A program made the position numbers and the translations under genes. From the NCBI GenBank assembly GCA_964484265.1, contig CAZAFH010000002.1, positions 1-64,000 of the forward strand: DNA of 64,000 nt. The letters run 5' to 3'. Under the pieces are notes generated by a model. That model did no database searches, was not told the origin of the DNA, and was given only the letters and a program-made list of their open reading frames with translations. Below, one piece after another: positions 15,642-25,749 of the stretch (positions are counted from its first letter, which is position 1; every line of letters begins with the position of its first letter). Source of the DNA: SIAQ01 sp964484265 (GTDB lineage: Bacteria; Planctomycetota; Planctomycetia; Gemmatales; Gemmataceae).

Positions 15642-17381
15642 ATGAATTCTCGACCCCAACAAATCCTGGCCACGCTCCTGACGCTTGGCCTTATTTCGTT
15701 CGCCAATGCACAGGAATCCGAGTGGCCGGTTCCCGTTGCCAATCACAAGGCGCCGGAGGCGGGGGAACATCCGCGCCTGCTCTTTCGCAAGAGTGATCTG
15801 CCCGCCTTGCGTGAACGTGCCAAATCGCCCGAAGGAAAAGCGATTCTCGAGCGCCTGCGCAAGTGCCTGAACGGCACGGATGGCGAAACAATGCCGACCT
15901 CGTTCAATCCCGAGAAGGGGCCGATCGACAAAGATGGCTCCGGCGATTTTGCCGTCAAGGCGTCGCCGGGAACCTACACCTTCTCGCACATGGCCGGCTA
16001 CGGGTTGCTCTATCAGCTCACCGGCGACAAGAAATATGCTGAGCTGGGCAAACAGTGTTTCGAGAAGGCGCTTGAAGGCCATCGTGATCGCGACCGGCGC
16101 TATGCCTTCAAGGCGCCATTCGGTGCGCTGCGCGCCGGGCCGGCACTCGGATGGACCGCGCTTGGCTACGATCTGTGCTACGACGGCTGGGATGTGGAAT
16201 TCCGCAACAAGGTAGCACTTGCCCTCGCCGGTTATGATGAGCAGGACGCCAAGAAGAAGATCAATTTGCCGCAGCTTGTTCAGGGGAGCATGCCGCCCTT
16301 CAGTAATCACTACGGTATGCAGGTCGGCGGCGCGGCCCTGGCGCTGCTCGCCGTTTGCAAAGATCCAGGCGTCGATGTCAAGAAAATCGACGCCCTTCTC
16401 GCCCAGAGCGAAAAGGCCATGCTCCGCAACCTAACGGAAGGTTTCGGCGACGGCGGATTCTTCGCCGAGGGGGACGGCACCGGCTCCATGTCGTCGCACA
16501 TCGTCTTTCTCACCGCGTTGCAAGCCTGGAAGGTGGCTGCGGGCAAGGATTTCGTCACGCCGCGTCCGAACGCACAATGGGCTGCTCTCAAGTGGATCTT
16601 TCTCACCATCCCGCGCAACGGCCAGATGGACTTCTGGCCCAAGCGCGGCGGCTATCCGCAGAATATCTGGGCGCGCGAAGGCCTCAGCGGCGCCGGCTAT
16701 TTCGCGTTCCCGTTCGGCGTTTTGCCGGACGATCAGAAAGCCGCCCTCTTGTGGTTCTACAATCACCACCTGAAGACCCACGACGACAAGAAGGGGATGC
16801 CGTTCGATACGTCCAACCCGTATCCGCACCTGGCCGTCTGCTCCTTTGTCAACTGGCCAATCGGCATGAAAGAACGCAATCCCGCCGAGGTGTTGCCGCG
16901 CTGCTATCGTGACAGCAAGTGGAACTTTTACGCTTTCCGCAATCGCTGGCAGGATGAGAACGACATCGTTGTTTCCGCGCTGACGCGCAACGTCAAGGGT
17001 TACATCAAGGCGGACGCCGACGGTGGACTGCAGGTCGCGGCGCTAGGCAAGAAGTTCAAGTGGGGCAAGGTCAAGGGGACGGAGAAAAACTGGCGTCCCG
17101 CTGCCGACGGTTCCGGCGTCCTGACGGTTTCCGACGGCACCAGCGTCGCAATCGATTTCTCACGGGCCTCCGGTGCCGACGCGATGCTCGTCACCACCGG
17201 CCCCGCCGAGGGAACCAGGATTCAGCTCGGCCAGACGACTATTACCATAAAGTTCTTGACCTCCAAAGATGAGCCGCGAGCACAAGTGCAAGGCGACAGC
17301 GTCGTGGTCGGTGAACAGCGTATCTCACTCAAGGAGGGCAACATTGTCCTGAGCAAGATGGCGGAGGCTGGAAAACGTTGA
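15642..17381 (+). CDS. Secreted heparinase II/III- or alginate-lyase-like protein
   Basis: 579 aa. I chose ATG 15642 because it gives a Sec signal (ATLLTLGLISFANAQ). The mature N-terminus has the HPRLLFRKSDLPALRERA motif typical of DUF4962/heparinase-like (alpha/alpha)-toroid lyases, followed by helical repeats (GYGLLYQLTGDKKYAELGK, ALGWTALGYDLCYDGW) and a FSNHYGMQVGGAALALLA segment. The C-terminal ~120 residues are beta-rich. This supports a role in uronic-acid polysaccharide breakdown, inferred from fold and context. The catalytic Tyr/His pair cannot be assigned with confidence. Confidence 0.7.
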   Translation: MNSRPQQILATLLTLGLISFANAQESEWPVPVANHKAPEAGEHPRLLFRKSDLPALRERAKSPEGKAILERLRKCLNGTDGETMPTSFNPEKGPIDKDGSGDFAVKASPGTYTFSHMAGYGLLYQLTGDKKYAELGKQCFEKALEGHRDRDRRYAFKAPFGALRAGPALGWTALGYDLCYDGWDVEFRNKVALALAGYDEQDAKKKINLPQLVQGSMPPFSNHYGMQVGGAALALLAVCKDPGVDVKKIDALLAQSEKAMLRNLTEGFGDGGFFAEGDGTGSMSSHIVFLTALQAWKVAAGKDFVTPRPNAQWAALKWIFLTIPRNGQMDFWPKRGGYPQNIWAREGLSGAGYFAFPFGVLPDDQKAALLWFYNHHLKTHDDKKGMPFDTSNPYPHLAVCSFVNWPIGMKERNPAEVLPRCYRDSKWNFYAFRNRWQDENDIVVSALTRNVKGYIKADADGGLQVAALGKKFKWGKVKGTEKNWRPAADGSGVLTVSDGTSVAIDFSRASGADAMLVTTGPAEGTRIQLGQTTITIKFLTSKDEPRAQVQGDSVVVGEQRISLKEGNIVLSKMAEAGKR

Positions 17382-17421
17382 CGCAAACATTCACGTCATC
17401 GCCTTGTAGGGCATAAGCGAC

Positions 17422-19035
17422 ATGCGACGATTGATTGCTTTCATGGTGATTACCGCCGCGGGATGGGCCGGGCTGGCGACTGAAGCATCGGCGGCGGACG
17501 GCGTCTTTCAATATTCCGCCAGCGTACCGGCGAAGAAAAGCGCCGCGACCTCCTTTCTATGGATCCCCGCGCAAGCCAAGCAGGTTCGCGGCGTGCTAAT
17601 GGCGGGCATGACGCTGGCCGAGCGGGAACTCGTCAAAGATCCGCACATTCGCAAGGCGTGTGCAGCGGAGCAACTCGCCATCGTGTTCCTGACAACTGGT
17701 CTCGGCTCCGTGGACATCCAACAGGTGCTCGACGATTTCGCGAAGGTCTCCGGCTATCGCGAGCTGGCCGTGGCGCCGCTGTTCTTCGCGGGGCACTCCG
17801 CGGGTGGGCCGCAGGCCAAGGCCGCCGCGGCGAAATTCGCGGATCGCTGTTTCGCCGTGATGCAGTATCGCGGCGGCGCGCCGAGTTGGGAGCCGCCGCT
17901 GCCGCCGGGCATCCCCGCACTCATGATGCTCGGGCAATTCGACGAGTTCGGCAAATCGATGATGCGCGACGACAAGGGGCGCGAGAACTGGGAGAATGGC
18001 CGCGACGAGATGATAAAGTTCCGCAGCCTCGATCCGGCCAACCTCGGTAGCATCGCGATCGAACCGGGCGCGGGGCACTTCGCCTGGTCGGATCGCAGCG
18101 CCGCTTTCCTTGCTCTGTTTCTGCGCAAGGCTGCACAGGCGAGGATTCCCGATTGGCCGCTCGATGCCCAGACGCCCGTCAAGTGCAAGCGCATCGACCC
18201 CGCGAGCGGCTGGCTCAGCGACCTGACCATCAAGGCAAGGGGTGAACATCCGCCGGCAGCGTTCTACGAATACAAGGGTGACAAGACCCGAGCCGCCTGG
18301 CATTTCGATCGCGAAATGGCGGAAGCGACCCAGGCATACCACCAAGGGCTCGGCAAAAAGGACCAGTTCATCCGCTGGACCGATCACGTATCCGTCGAGG
18401 CCGGTGCGCGTTTCTTTTTCAACGAGATCCAATGGATGGGCGACGGGCAATCCTTCGAGGTACATCCCGTCTATGCGGACACGTATCCGAAAACCCAGAA
18501 GGATGGAAAAGGGCCGCGCTGGTCTCTCGCGGGCAAACCGGTCGGACATGCGCTAGCACCAATCAAGGTGCGCACGGTCGGCGGGCCATTCATCGCCGTC
18601 GGCCCAAACACGCTCCGCATGCGCTTCGACGCTCTGGCGCCGGCAACTAGCGCGGGCCGCGGCACGTTCCTCGCCTACAGCGACGGCGACGCGGAGTATC
18701 GTTACACCGAGCAGGTCGGCATGATGCCCAAGGGTTTCGCGACGCTAACCACGGGCAAAGAGCAGAAAATCATTTTCCCACCCATCGGCGATCTGAAGGT
18801 CGACGCCGATCCGGTCGTGCTGAAGGCGACGAGCGACGCCGGCCTACCCGTCGAGTACTACGTGGCAGCTGGCCCCGCAGTCATCGAGAACGGCAAGCTC
18901 AAGATCACGGAGATTCCCTCTCGTGCTAGATTTCCACTGGAATTAGAAGTCGTCGCCTACCAGTTTGGTCGGGGCATCGATCCGAGAGTGAATACGGCTA
19001 CTCCGGTGTCGCAACAGGTTCGCATTCGAAAGTGA
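17422..19035 (+). CDS. Secreted alpha/beta-hydrolase with C-terminal beta domain
   Basis: 537 aa with signal peptide MRRLIAFMVITAAGWAG...EASA. A hydrolase core is visible: FLWIPAQAKQVRGVLMAG, the nucleophile elbow GHSAGG near residue 132, an acidic MLGQFDEFGK segment, and EPGAGHFAW with the likely catalytic His near 216. The second half (about 270-537) is beta-rich and unrecognised. It sits 40 bases after the lyase-like gene and probably shares its transcript. Esterase or deacylase activity on a polymer side chain is plausible but unproven. Confidence 0.75.
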   Translation: MRRLIAFMVITAAGWAGLATEASAADGVFQYSASVPAKKSAATSFLWIPAQAKQVRGVLMAGMTLAERELVKDPHIRKACAAEQLAIVFLTTGLGSVDIQQVLDDFAKVSGYRELAVAPLFFAGHSAGGPQAKAAAAKFADRCFAVMQYRGGAPSWEPPLPPGIPALMMLGQFDEFGKSMMRDDKGRENWENGRDEMIKFRSLDPANLGSIAIEPGAGHFAWSDRSAAFLALFLRKAAQARIPDWPLDAQTPVKCKRIDPASGWLSDLTIKARGEHPPAAFYEYKGDKTRAAWHFDREMAEATQAYHQGLGKKDQFIRWTDHVSVEAGARFFFNEIQWMGDGQSFEVHPVYADTYPKTQKDGKGPRWSLAGKPVGHALAPIKVRTVGGPFIAVGPNTLRMRFDALAPATSAGRGTFLAYSDGDAEYRYTEQVGMMPKGFATLTTGKEQKIIFPPIGDLKVDADPVVLKATSDAGLPVEYYVAAGPAVIENGKLKITEIPSRARFPLELEVVAYQFGRGIDPRVNTATPVSQQVRIRK

Positions 19036-19071
19036 AAGCTGAATAAATGCGCCGCAGTCTCGGCCAAGCTA

Positions 19072-20046
19072 TTACTTTGGCGTGTTCCAGATTCTCACCA
19101 CGCCCTTACTTCCCGAGATGACGCGCTGGCCGTCCGGACAGAACGCGACGGACATCACGGCATCCTTGTGCCCGCGCAGTGTCGCCAGTTCCTTGCCGGT
19201 ATCGACGCTCCAGATCTTTACCGTCGTGTCCTCGCTGGCGGAGGCGATGCGCTTGCCGTCCTTGCTGATCGCGATGGCGGTGACGCTGTCCTTGTGGCCG
19301 ACCAGCGCGTGCAGCGTCTTGCCCTTTGCGGCATCCCAGATGCGAATCGTGTTGTCCATGCTGCTGGAGACGAGGCGCTTGCCATCGGGGGTGAAAGCGA
19401 CGGCGGTGACGGTGGCCTCGTGCCCCTCGAAGAGTTCCGCTTCCTTGCCGGTCTGGGCGTCCCAAAGTTTGACGTTGTTCTCGCCGTCGCCCGAGGCGAT
19501 GCGTTTGCCGTCGGGGCTGAAGGCGACGGCGTTGATGTCATACTCATTGTCGGGATCGATGGTGCGCAGCTCTTTGCCGTCGCCTGCGTCCCAGATCTTC
19601 ATGGTGTCGTCGGCGCTGCCGGTGACGAGGCGTTTGCCTTCACGGTCGAAAGTGACCGAGGTGACGCTTTCCTTGTGGCCGCGCAGGGTGAGCAACTCCT
19701 CGCCCGTGGCGACATCCCAGATTTTGAGAGTCTTGTTCCAGTGGGCGCTGGCGATGCGCTTGCTGTCCGGGCTGAAGGCGAGAGCGGTGACGCCTTTGCC
19801 GTTGAGCTTGAGCGTTTGGAGGGGTTTGCCTGTGGAAGCGTCCCAGAGAATCAGGGTGTCGTCGCTCGAACCGGATGCGATGAGCTTGCCGTCGGGACTA
19901 AACGTCACAGCCGCCACCCAGCTGTCATGCCCGCGCAGATCCTGCGTTTCCTTGGTCTTTTCTTGGCTGATGGAATATTCCCAGCTGCCACCCGTGCAGA
20001 GCGTTACGACGATGAAAATGCGCAGAAGTATAGATTCAGAGGTCAT
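19072..20046 (-). CDS. Secreted seven-repeat WD40 protein
   Basis: 324 aa from ATG 20046, with AAGGAAAGG upstream; the frame from 20079 is longer but unneeded. After a leader (LLRIFIVVTLCTGGSWEYS) there are seven WD repeats, each with GH...V..F.PDGK.I.S.S.D.T..IWD (RGHDSWVAAVTFSPDGK through VVRIWNTPK). It is a complete propeller and likely a periplasmic scaffold. It diverges from the 20122 cytochrome gene. The 75-base gap contains a GTGCATGCAG box. Confidence 0.88.
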   Translation of the reverse strand: MTSESILLRIFIVVTLCTGGSWEYSISQEKTKETQDLRGHDSWVAAVTFSPDGKLIASGSSDDTLILWDASTGKPLQTLKLNGKGVTALAFSPDSKRIASAHWNKTLKIWDVATGEELLTLRGHKESVTSVTFDREGKRLVTGSADDTMKIWDAGDGKELRTIDPDNEYDINAVAFSPDGKRIASGDGENNVKLWDAQTGKEAELFEGHEATVTAVAFTPDGKRLVSSSMDNTIRIWDAAKGKTLHALVGHKDSVTAIAISKDGKRIASASEDTTVKIWSVDTGKELATLRGHKDAVMSVAFCPDGQRVISGSKGVVRIWNTPK

Positions 20047-20095
20047 GGACCGAAACCTTTCCTTGGCCGCTGGGTTCAATTCAATATATCAAAAA

Positions 20096-20105
20096 GTGCA
20101 TGCAG
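20096..20105. promoter_or_regulatory. GCATGCAG box between divergent WD40 and PSD genes
   Basis: GTGCATGCAG at 20096-20105, followed after one base by TACTAT (20107-20112), a possible -10 box, 10 bases before ATG 20122. One of several such boxes in the window (see 11779, 25777, 26108, 62294). Confidence 0.45.
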
Positions 20106-20121
20106 TTACTATGGTAAAGCC

Positions 20122-22713
20122 ATGACGATGATTTGCAACAGTCTGTGTCTGCCATTTTCGCGTTTCCAGCGAGGAACGTGGATGGGATGCGCGCTGCTTG
20201 CGATTCTGCTCAGGCCCTTTTCCGTAGGCGCTCAAGAGGATTCATTCCAGAAAATCGTTGCGCCATTTCTTAAGCAGCATTGCCTCGAGTGTCATGGGCC
20301 CAAGAAGCAAGAATCGCGATTCCGGCTCGATGAGGTGACTGGCGTCGAGGCGGGCAATCGCAATCTCTGGACGATGGTGCACGAGCGCATCACAGCTGGC
20401 GAGATGCCGCCGAAGAATCGCCCCCAGCCATCTGAGGCGGACAAGAAGAGGTTGCTCACCTGGATTGCCGAGCAGCAGCGCGCGCTCGGCCCGGGCGGTA
20501 CGCGACGCTTGAATCGGCGCGAGCTGTCGGCGGCGTTGCGCGACGTCACCGGCCTGCAAATCGATTTCGCGCAGGCGTTGCCGGGCGACGGAACGGTGGG
20601 CGGCTTCGATACGGGCGCCGACGCGCTGCAGGAGGCCTCGGACGCGGTCGCGCAATGGCTGCAGGTCACGCGCCGCGCCGTCGCGGGGATCCACTTCCTC
20701 GAACCGGCCAAGGGAAAAGTGTTCGCCGTGAAGCTGCGCGACGTGCAGGCCGTGAAGAAAGGACAGGATCCGTTCAAGAAGGTCTTCGACGATTGGAAGG
20801 AACAAGGCGCGAACCCCAAAATCCCCGGCCAGATCGCCATCGGCCGGCCCGGCGTCGGCCTGCTCATCGCGCCGCGGGCCGTCGGCGAACAGGATACGGT
20901 CAGCTTCACGATTCCGACCCGACCTGATCGCGAAGGCGTGTTGCGGCTCACTCTCGATGTCTCGGCGCTGAAGCCGATGACCGGCATTCCCAATCCGCGT
21001 CTCTGGGTGAAAATCGGCGGCAAGGATATCGAGTTCCGCGAGATCACCGCGAGCTTCGAGGAGCCGACACGACTGGTTTACGAGGTGCAACTCGGCGACC
21101 TGATCGTCCAGAGCAAGGGGGTCAGCGTTCATCTGAGCAACAAGGTCGAGATCCCTTACGCCGTCAAGGGCTACGAAAACGAGGATCGCACCAACCCGAA
21201 AGACAAGAATCCACCGCCCAACGGCACCGGCCTGTTTCGACCGCTCTTCGATCGCAAGTCCACGCCGCCGGAGAAGCAACCGGCGCCCTACCTGGTCCTA
21301 CAACGCATCGAGATCGAACCGGATGTCACCATTGCATGGCCGCCCGCCGAGTGGAAGGCGAACGTCGGCGAAATAAAGGATGATGCATCCTCAGCCAAGA
21401 ACCTCCTCGCACTTTGGCTGGAGCGTGCCTGGCGTCGGCCCGTTTCCGATGCCGAGCAGGCGCCGTTCCTCAAGCTCTACGGAAAACTTCGTGCCAAGGG
21501 GCTGTCGTTTGACAGTGCGCTGCGGGCGTCGTTTCAATCGGTGCTGATGAGCGCCGCGTTTCGCTATCAGGCGTCGCCGGCGCATCCCGATGGCGTGATT
21601 GCCCAGCACGCCATCGCCTCTCGGCTCAGCTTCATGCTCACTGGCGGGCCACCCGACGCCGAGCTGCGCCGACTGGCCGCCCAGGGGAAATTGCGTGATC
21701 CCGTCGTTCTCGACGCCCAGGTTGATCGTCTGCTCGTCGATCCGCGCAGCGACGGTTTCCTCCGCCCCTTTGTGATGCAATGGCTTGAGATGGAACAGCC
21801 GATCACGATCGCGCAGAATTACATCCAGGAACAAGATTTCCGCTGGGCACGCTACTACAAAGCGTCCATGCGGGAGGAAACCATCGCTTACATCTCGAAA
21901 CTCTTTCAGGAAAATCGCCCTGCCAAGGAGTTGATCGTCAGCGATTGGACCATGATGAACGACGCCCTCGCGATTCACTACGGCTATCCGGGCATCGAAG
22001 GGGGCGAACTGCGCAAGGTGAAGCTGCGCCCCGATGATCCGCGCGGCGGCGGCATCCTCGGCCACGCGGGCATCCAGTCCATGCTCTGCTGGATGGGCGA
22101 AAACTGGGTCATCTACCGCGGCGCGTGGACTCTGCGGCACATTATCGATCAGCCTCCGCCGCCACCGCCATTGGAAGTTCCCGAATTGAATCCGTCCGAG
22201 GCGAAGAACAAGGGCAAACCGTTCCGCGAATTGCTCAAGCAACATCAGCAGGACGCCCGATGCGCCGTTTGCCACAAGACGATGGACCCGGTCGGTTTCG
22301 CCTTCCAGAACTTCGACATCAGCGGCCGCTGGCGCAAGGTCGAACACGAAAGCTATACCCGCGGCGAACTCGACGGCCGGGTTTCCTGGCGCGGCGTCGG
22401 CACGACGCGGCCCGTCGATACGATCGGCCAACTCCCGCGCGGCGAGGAGTTCAAGACCTTCGCGGAGTTCAAGGATGTCGTCGTGAAGAACTATCAGGAC
22501 GACATGGTTCGCGGCATCATGAAGAACCTCATGATTTATACCACCGGCCGTTTGCCGGGCATCGATGACCGCGCGGAAATCGCGGGCATCATGAAGCAAT
22601 TTCGCCCCCAAGGTTACCCGCTGCGCGATATGCTAAAGGCGGTTGTACGTTCGCAAGCCTTCCTCGAACAGCCCGCCAAGATCCAACCCACCCTCGACCG
22701 GAGTCTGCCATGA
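20122..22713 (+). CDS. PSCyt1-PSD3-PSD4-PSCyt3-PSD2 cytochrome-like protein
   Basis: 863 aa. ATG 20122 gives a signal segment ending SVGAQED; the open frame extends upstream to 19168 only as the antisense of the WD40 gene. In order: haem motif C54-LE-C-H58 in an FLKQHCLECHG context; PSD3/DUF1587 (RRLNRRELSAALRDVTGL...GGFDTGADALQ); a beta-rich insert (about 190-400); PSD5/PSD4 (SFQSVLMSAAFRYQ, LSFMLTGGPPDAELRRLA); PSCyt3 with C714-AV-C-H718 and MDPVGFAFQNFD; and PSD2 (MKNLMIYTTGRLPGIDD). The stop overlaps the DUF1552 start as ATGA. Predicted periplasmic dihaem protein. Confidence 0.92.
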   Translation: MTMICNSLCLPFSRFQRGTWMGCALLAILLRPFSVGAQEDSFQKIVAPFLKQHCLECHGPKKQESRFRLDEVTGVEAGNRNLWTMVHERITAGEMPPKNRPQPSEADKKRLLTWIAEQQRALGPGGTRRLNRRELSAALRDVTGLQIDFAQALPGDGTVGGFDTGADALQEASDAVAQWLQVTRRAVAGIHFLEPAKGKVFAVKLRDVQAVKKGQDPFKKVFDDWKEQGANPKIPGQIAIGRPGVGLLIAPRAVGEQDTVSFTIPTRPDREGVLRLTLDVSALKPMTGIPNPRLWVKIGGKDIEFREITASFEEPTRLVYEVQLGDLIVQSKGVSVHLSNKVEIPYAVKGYENEDRTNPKDKNPPPNGTGLFRPLFDRKSTPPEKQPAPYLVLQRIEIEPDVTIAWPPAEWKANVGEIKDDASSAKNLLALWLERAWRRPVSDAEQAPFLKLYGKLRAKGLSFDSALRASFQSVLMSAAFRYQASPAHPDGVIAQHAIASRLSFMLTGGPPDAELRRLAAQGKLRDPVVLDAQVDRLLVDPRSDGFLRPFVMQWLEMEQPITIAQNYIQEQDFRWARYYKASMREETIAYISKLFQENRPAKELIVSDWTMMNDALAIHYGYPGIEGGELRKVKLRPDDPRGGGILGHAGIQSMLCWMGENWVIYRGAWTLRHIIDQPPPPPPLEVPELNPSEAKNKGKPFRELLKQHQQDARCAVCHKTMDPVGFAFQNFDISGRWRKVEHESYTRGELDGRVSWRGVGTTRPVDTIGQLPRGEEFKTFAEFKDVVVKNYQDDMVRGIMKNLMIYTTGRLPGIDDRAEIAGIMKQFRPQGYPLRDMLKAVVRSQAFLEQPAKIQPTLDRSLP

Positions 22714-24038
22714 ACCCGAAGAACCCGATCCATCGTCGTACCTTTCTGCGCGGCCTGGGCGCCGCCATCGCGGTGCCCTACCTGGAAATCATGGGTGGCT
22801 CGACCGTTCACGCGCAGGCCGGGCAACGTGAGCCTCGGCGGCTGGCGTGCTTTTACATCCCCGGCGCCATCGACCGGCACGGCTGGTTCCCACGCGACAC
22901 CGGGCGCAATTACACGATCGCGCCGACGCATCAGCCGCTCGCCCGGCATCGCGACGATTTCACGGTCCTCTCGAACCTTCTGCACATTCAGGGACGCATC
23001 AGCGGGCACGTGCATCCCTACAACTGGCTGACGGGCCACAACATCAACCTCACGCCCGGCACGATCACGAACACTGTCTCGATGGACCAGGTCGCCGCCC
23101 GGCATCTCGGCCCGACCTGGCTGCCGTCGCTGGCTCTGTCGTTTACCGATGGCGTCGGCACGGCGACGCTGTCGCGTAACTCGCTGGGCGTCGATATCCC
23201 GGCGACGTCGAATCATCGCAATGTCTTCGAGCGTTTGTTCCCGCCGGCCGATCGCGATCAGTTGCGCGAGGCGCAGGATCGCCTGGAACTGAATCGCAGC
23301 ATCCTCGACACCGCCGGCGAAAGCGTGCGCGACTTCCAGCGCCCGCTCGGCGCCGCGGATCGCCGTCGCCTGGATCAATACCTCGAATCGATTCGCGAGG
23401 TCGAACGCCGTCTAAACGACAGTGAGCGTATCCTCCAGCGCGGCCGGCCGCGCTTCAACGAAGCTGCCGTGCGCGTCCAGCCGGAAGCCCGCAACAGCAT
23501 GCGCGAGCACATCGAACTGATGTTCGATTTGATCGTGCTGGCATTCCAGACCGACATGACGCGCGTCGTCACGCACAGCCTCGGCGGCGAAGGTGGACCG
23601 AACTACGACGAGTATCGCGACTGGGCGATGCGCGCCGGCGCCCCGGTGCGCGGCGCTCACGACGTGCATCATAAGGGGGGCCAGGCGGCGCCCGATTCGG
23701 CGGATGCCCGTGTGATTCACTCGCGCGATGTGATGTTCTGCGAACTCTTCGCCCGCATGATTGATCGGCTCAAGGACATCCGAGCCACCGAGGGGACGCT
23801 GCTCGATCACACCGTGCTGCTGCTCGGTGGTGCCCAGATTAGCAGCCATACGGGCAAGAGCTTCCCGACCTTACTCGCGGGAGGTCGCCGTCTCGGCTTC
23901 CGCCACGGGCAACACATTCGCTATCAGCAAGAACGCAAGCCGATGTCGGACCTCTACCTGACAATCTTGCAGCAACTTGGCTGCCCGGTGCGGTCGTTCA
24001 AGGAAAGCAGCGGACCGATCAGCGAACTGCTGGCGTGA
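22710..24038 (+). CDS. DUF1552 family secreted protein
   Basis: 442 aa, starting within the stop of the preceding cytochrome gene (ATGA at 22710-22713), so it is strictly coupled. A leader with HRRTFLRGLGAAIAVPYLEI (twin-arginine-like) precedes the mature domain. Family landmarks: LARHRDDFTVLSNLLHIQG, GHNINLTPGTITNTVSMDQ, a long helical linker LESIREVERRLNDSERIL, FQTDMTRVVTHSLGGEGG, and the C-terminal HTVLLLGGAQISSHTGK. It is the second cytochrome-DUF1552 pair in the window and only distantly similar in sequence to the one at 14055. Confidence 0.92.
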   Translation: MNPKNPIHRRTFLRGLGAAIAVPYLEIMGGSTVHAQAGQREPRRLACFYIPGAIDRHGWFPRDTGRNYTIAPTHQPLARHRDDFTVLSNLLHIQGRISGHVHPYNWLTGHNINLTPGTITNTVSMDQVAARHLGPTWLPSLALSFTDGVGTATLSRNSLGVDIPATSNHRNVFERLFPPADRDQLREAQDRLELNRSILDTAGESVRDFQRPLGAADRRRLDQYLESIREVERRLNDSERILQRGRPRFNEAAVRVQPEARNSMREHIELMFDLIVLAFQTDMTRVVTHSLGGEGGPNYDEYRDWAMRAGAPVRGAHDVHHKGGQAAPDSADARVIHSRDVMFCELFARMIDRLKDIRATEGTLLDHTVLLLGGAQISSHTGKSFPTLLAGGRRLGFRHGQHIRYQQERKPMSDLYLTILQQLGCPVRSFKESSGPISELLA

Positions 24039-24339
24039 GCCGGCAGAAAGACGTCGTTACACGAGGTTCTGGCGCGTGCCGCGTGTTCGCCGGGGCATTC
24101 GATTCAGTCGTGGAAGGCCCAGTCTGCGTATCTCGGGCGATCGTTCGCGCCGGTGCATGCGTTCGCGCCGATGGCCTGGGGGCTCAGCGATGCGTGACCG
24201 CAACAATAACAACACTCGCAACCAGCCCGAAGACGCGCCGAAACCGTTCCTCGATAGCGTCAAAGCCCGCATCCCAGCGTGCATGAATCTCCTCGACCAG
24301 AGACTTTGCCCGAGATATCGTCTACCTTCCGACATCAGC
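24039..24339. other. Intergenic stretch with one doubtful small ORF
   Basis: Between convergent genes. An ORF of 53 codons from ATG 24190 to TGA 24351 has an Asn-rich start (MRDRNNNNTRN) and no ribosome binding site, and it overlaps the end of the serine-hydrolase gene. I see no hairpin or repeat of note. Confidence 0.3.
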
Positions 24340-25725
24340 TTATGGGTCTGAGGCGATCTTGTGGTCTTGCAAGTACTGGTCGATCGCCTCGGCCAACACC
24401 AGATGGGCCTGGCGCGACCAGCGATTGCCGCCTCCGGGAGTCGTCACCGAACTGAAGCAAGCCACGATCGTGCCCGACCGCGGATTGACCCAGAGGATCT
24501 GACCGGAATGGCCCTGATGGGTGATTGCCGTTCTGTTGGAGTATGACTGGTTGCGGTAGTTGTACTTGCCGATCGCGGGGCCCTTGCCGGAGCTGTTTTC
24601 TTTGATCCAGGCTTCCTCGAAAATGCGAGTGCCGTCGGGCGCGAGTCCCTTTTTGGCCCAGATGGTGCCGTAACGAGCCAGATCGCGCAGAGTTGTGCTG
24701 AATCCGCCGCCGGCGAATGGGAAGCCCGTCTTGTCCACCGAGTAGCTGGCGTTGGCAACAGCGCCAATCCGTTTCCAGAGCCTGTCCTCAACGACCTCCG
24801 CAAAGGGCCGGCCGGAAACATTTTCGATCACCCACGCCAGCACTTGCGAATTGGACGAGGTGTAACGAACCTTGGCGGCTTTCTCGCCCGTGGCCTTTTC
24901 CAACCGCTTGACGGTCGTAAGAAATTGCTTGTTGCCGCCCGGCCAGCGGCCGTCGTCCGTGAACCAGTTCATCGAACGGCCAAAGTCCCAAAAGGGGGAT
25001 TTCGGATCCTGGTAGTCCGATTCGTTCATGTCAACGTCGGCATTCATGTCCGCCAGTTCCTGCACAGTGAAGCTGCCATAATCCTTCTTGCGAAGGTCGG
25101 CGATGTAGTCTTCGACTTTTCTCATCATGTCGAGCTTGCCTTCGCGTACCAGGAGGCCAAGCAGCATGTTGAGGATGCTCTTGGAGATACTCATCCACAT
25201 GTGGCGCAGACCTGGGTCCATGCCCGGGTAGTCCTCGAAGACGATCTTGCCGTTGCGCACGACGAGGATGCCCTGCGCGTTGATCCAGTCGAACAACTCG
25301 CGTGCTGTCAGCGCCTTATCGGGGTGGGGGAATTCGGGTTCTTGAAAGCGGAGGGTCACCTCGTCGAGAAGACGAGGCCGGCGGGCATTGCCGAACATGA
25401 AGACAGGGCCGGCCCCCCGGTGAATCTCCACGCTCCGCACGACATCGTTGTGATGTAAGAGGGCATAGGTGCGGAGGTGGCCATCATGAAACCAGTTGTC
25501 CAGGGTCAATTCTTCCGGCCGTCGAAGCATGCCGGCGGGAAACTCGCCCGCGAACCGGTGCCACGTTGGTTCTTTCTGCTTGCCTTTGATGTCGTCCCAG
25601 CGGAATGCGCTCCTCCGCGCTTCCGGTTGCAGCCCAGGTTGCTCGACGTGGGCGCCTGCAAGGAAATAGCCGAAGCCTGCCAGCAAGGTCAGGGTGAGAG
25701 CGATGAATTTCAAGTAAGTACGCAT
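24340..25725 (-). CDS. Secreted serine hydrolase, class C beta-lactamase-like
   Basis: 461 aa with an N-terminal membrane or signal segment (FIALTLTLLAGFGYFLAG). The penicillin-binding/beta-lactamase fold is supported by the S-x-x-K motif in MSISKSILNMLLGLLVREGKL, a Tyr-containing RYTSSNSQVLAWVIENVSG segment (second motif region), an AGGGFSTTLRDLARYG block and a C-terminal HQGHSGQILWVNP (third motif region). Such proteins act as esterases or peptidases rather than resistance enzymes. It diverges from the DUF1501 region, sharing an intergenic area with the CTACATGCAG box at 25777. Confidence 0.85.
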   Translation of the reverse strand: MRTYLKFIALTLTLLAGFGYFLAGAHVEQPGLQPEARRSAFRWDDIKGKQKEPTWHRFAGEFPAGMLRRPEELTLDNWFHDGHLRTYALLHHNDVVRSVEIHRGAGPVFMFGNARRPRLLDEVTLRFQEPEFPHPDKALTARELFDWINAQGILVVRNGKIVFEDYPGMDPGLRHMWMSISKSILNMLLGLLVREGKLDMMRKVEDYIADLRKKDYGSFTVQELADMNADVDMNESDYQDPKSPFWDFGRSMNWFTDDGRWPGGNKQFLTTVKRLEKATGEKAAKVRYTSSNSQVLAWVIENVSGRPFAEVVEDRLWKRIGAVANASYSVDKTGFPFAGGGFSTTLRDLARYGTIWAKKGLAPDGTRIFEEAWIKENSSGKGPAIGKYNYRNQSYSNRTAITHQGHSGQILWVNPRSGTIVACFSSVTTPGGGNRWSRQAHLVLAEAIDQYLQDHKIASDP

Positions 25726-25749
25726 GGCAAAAGATCTCCGGGCATCAGC

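Noticed and set aside
19168..20121. Long N-terminal extension of the cytochrome ORF that starts at 20122
   Set aside because: It is the exact antisense of the WD40 gene, lacks a ribosome binding site and would bury the signal peptide.
24190..24351. 53-codon Asn-rich ORF as a gene
   Set aside because: No ribosome binding site, overlaps the convergent hydrolase gene end, and no recognisable family.
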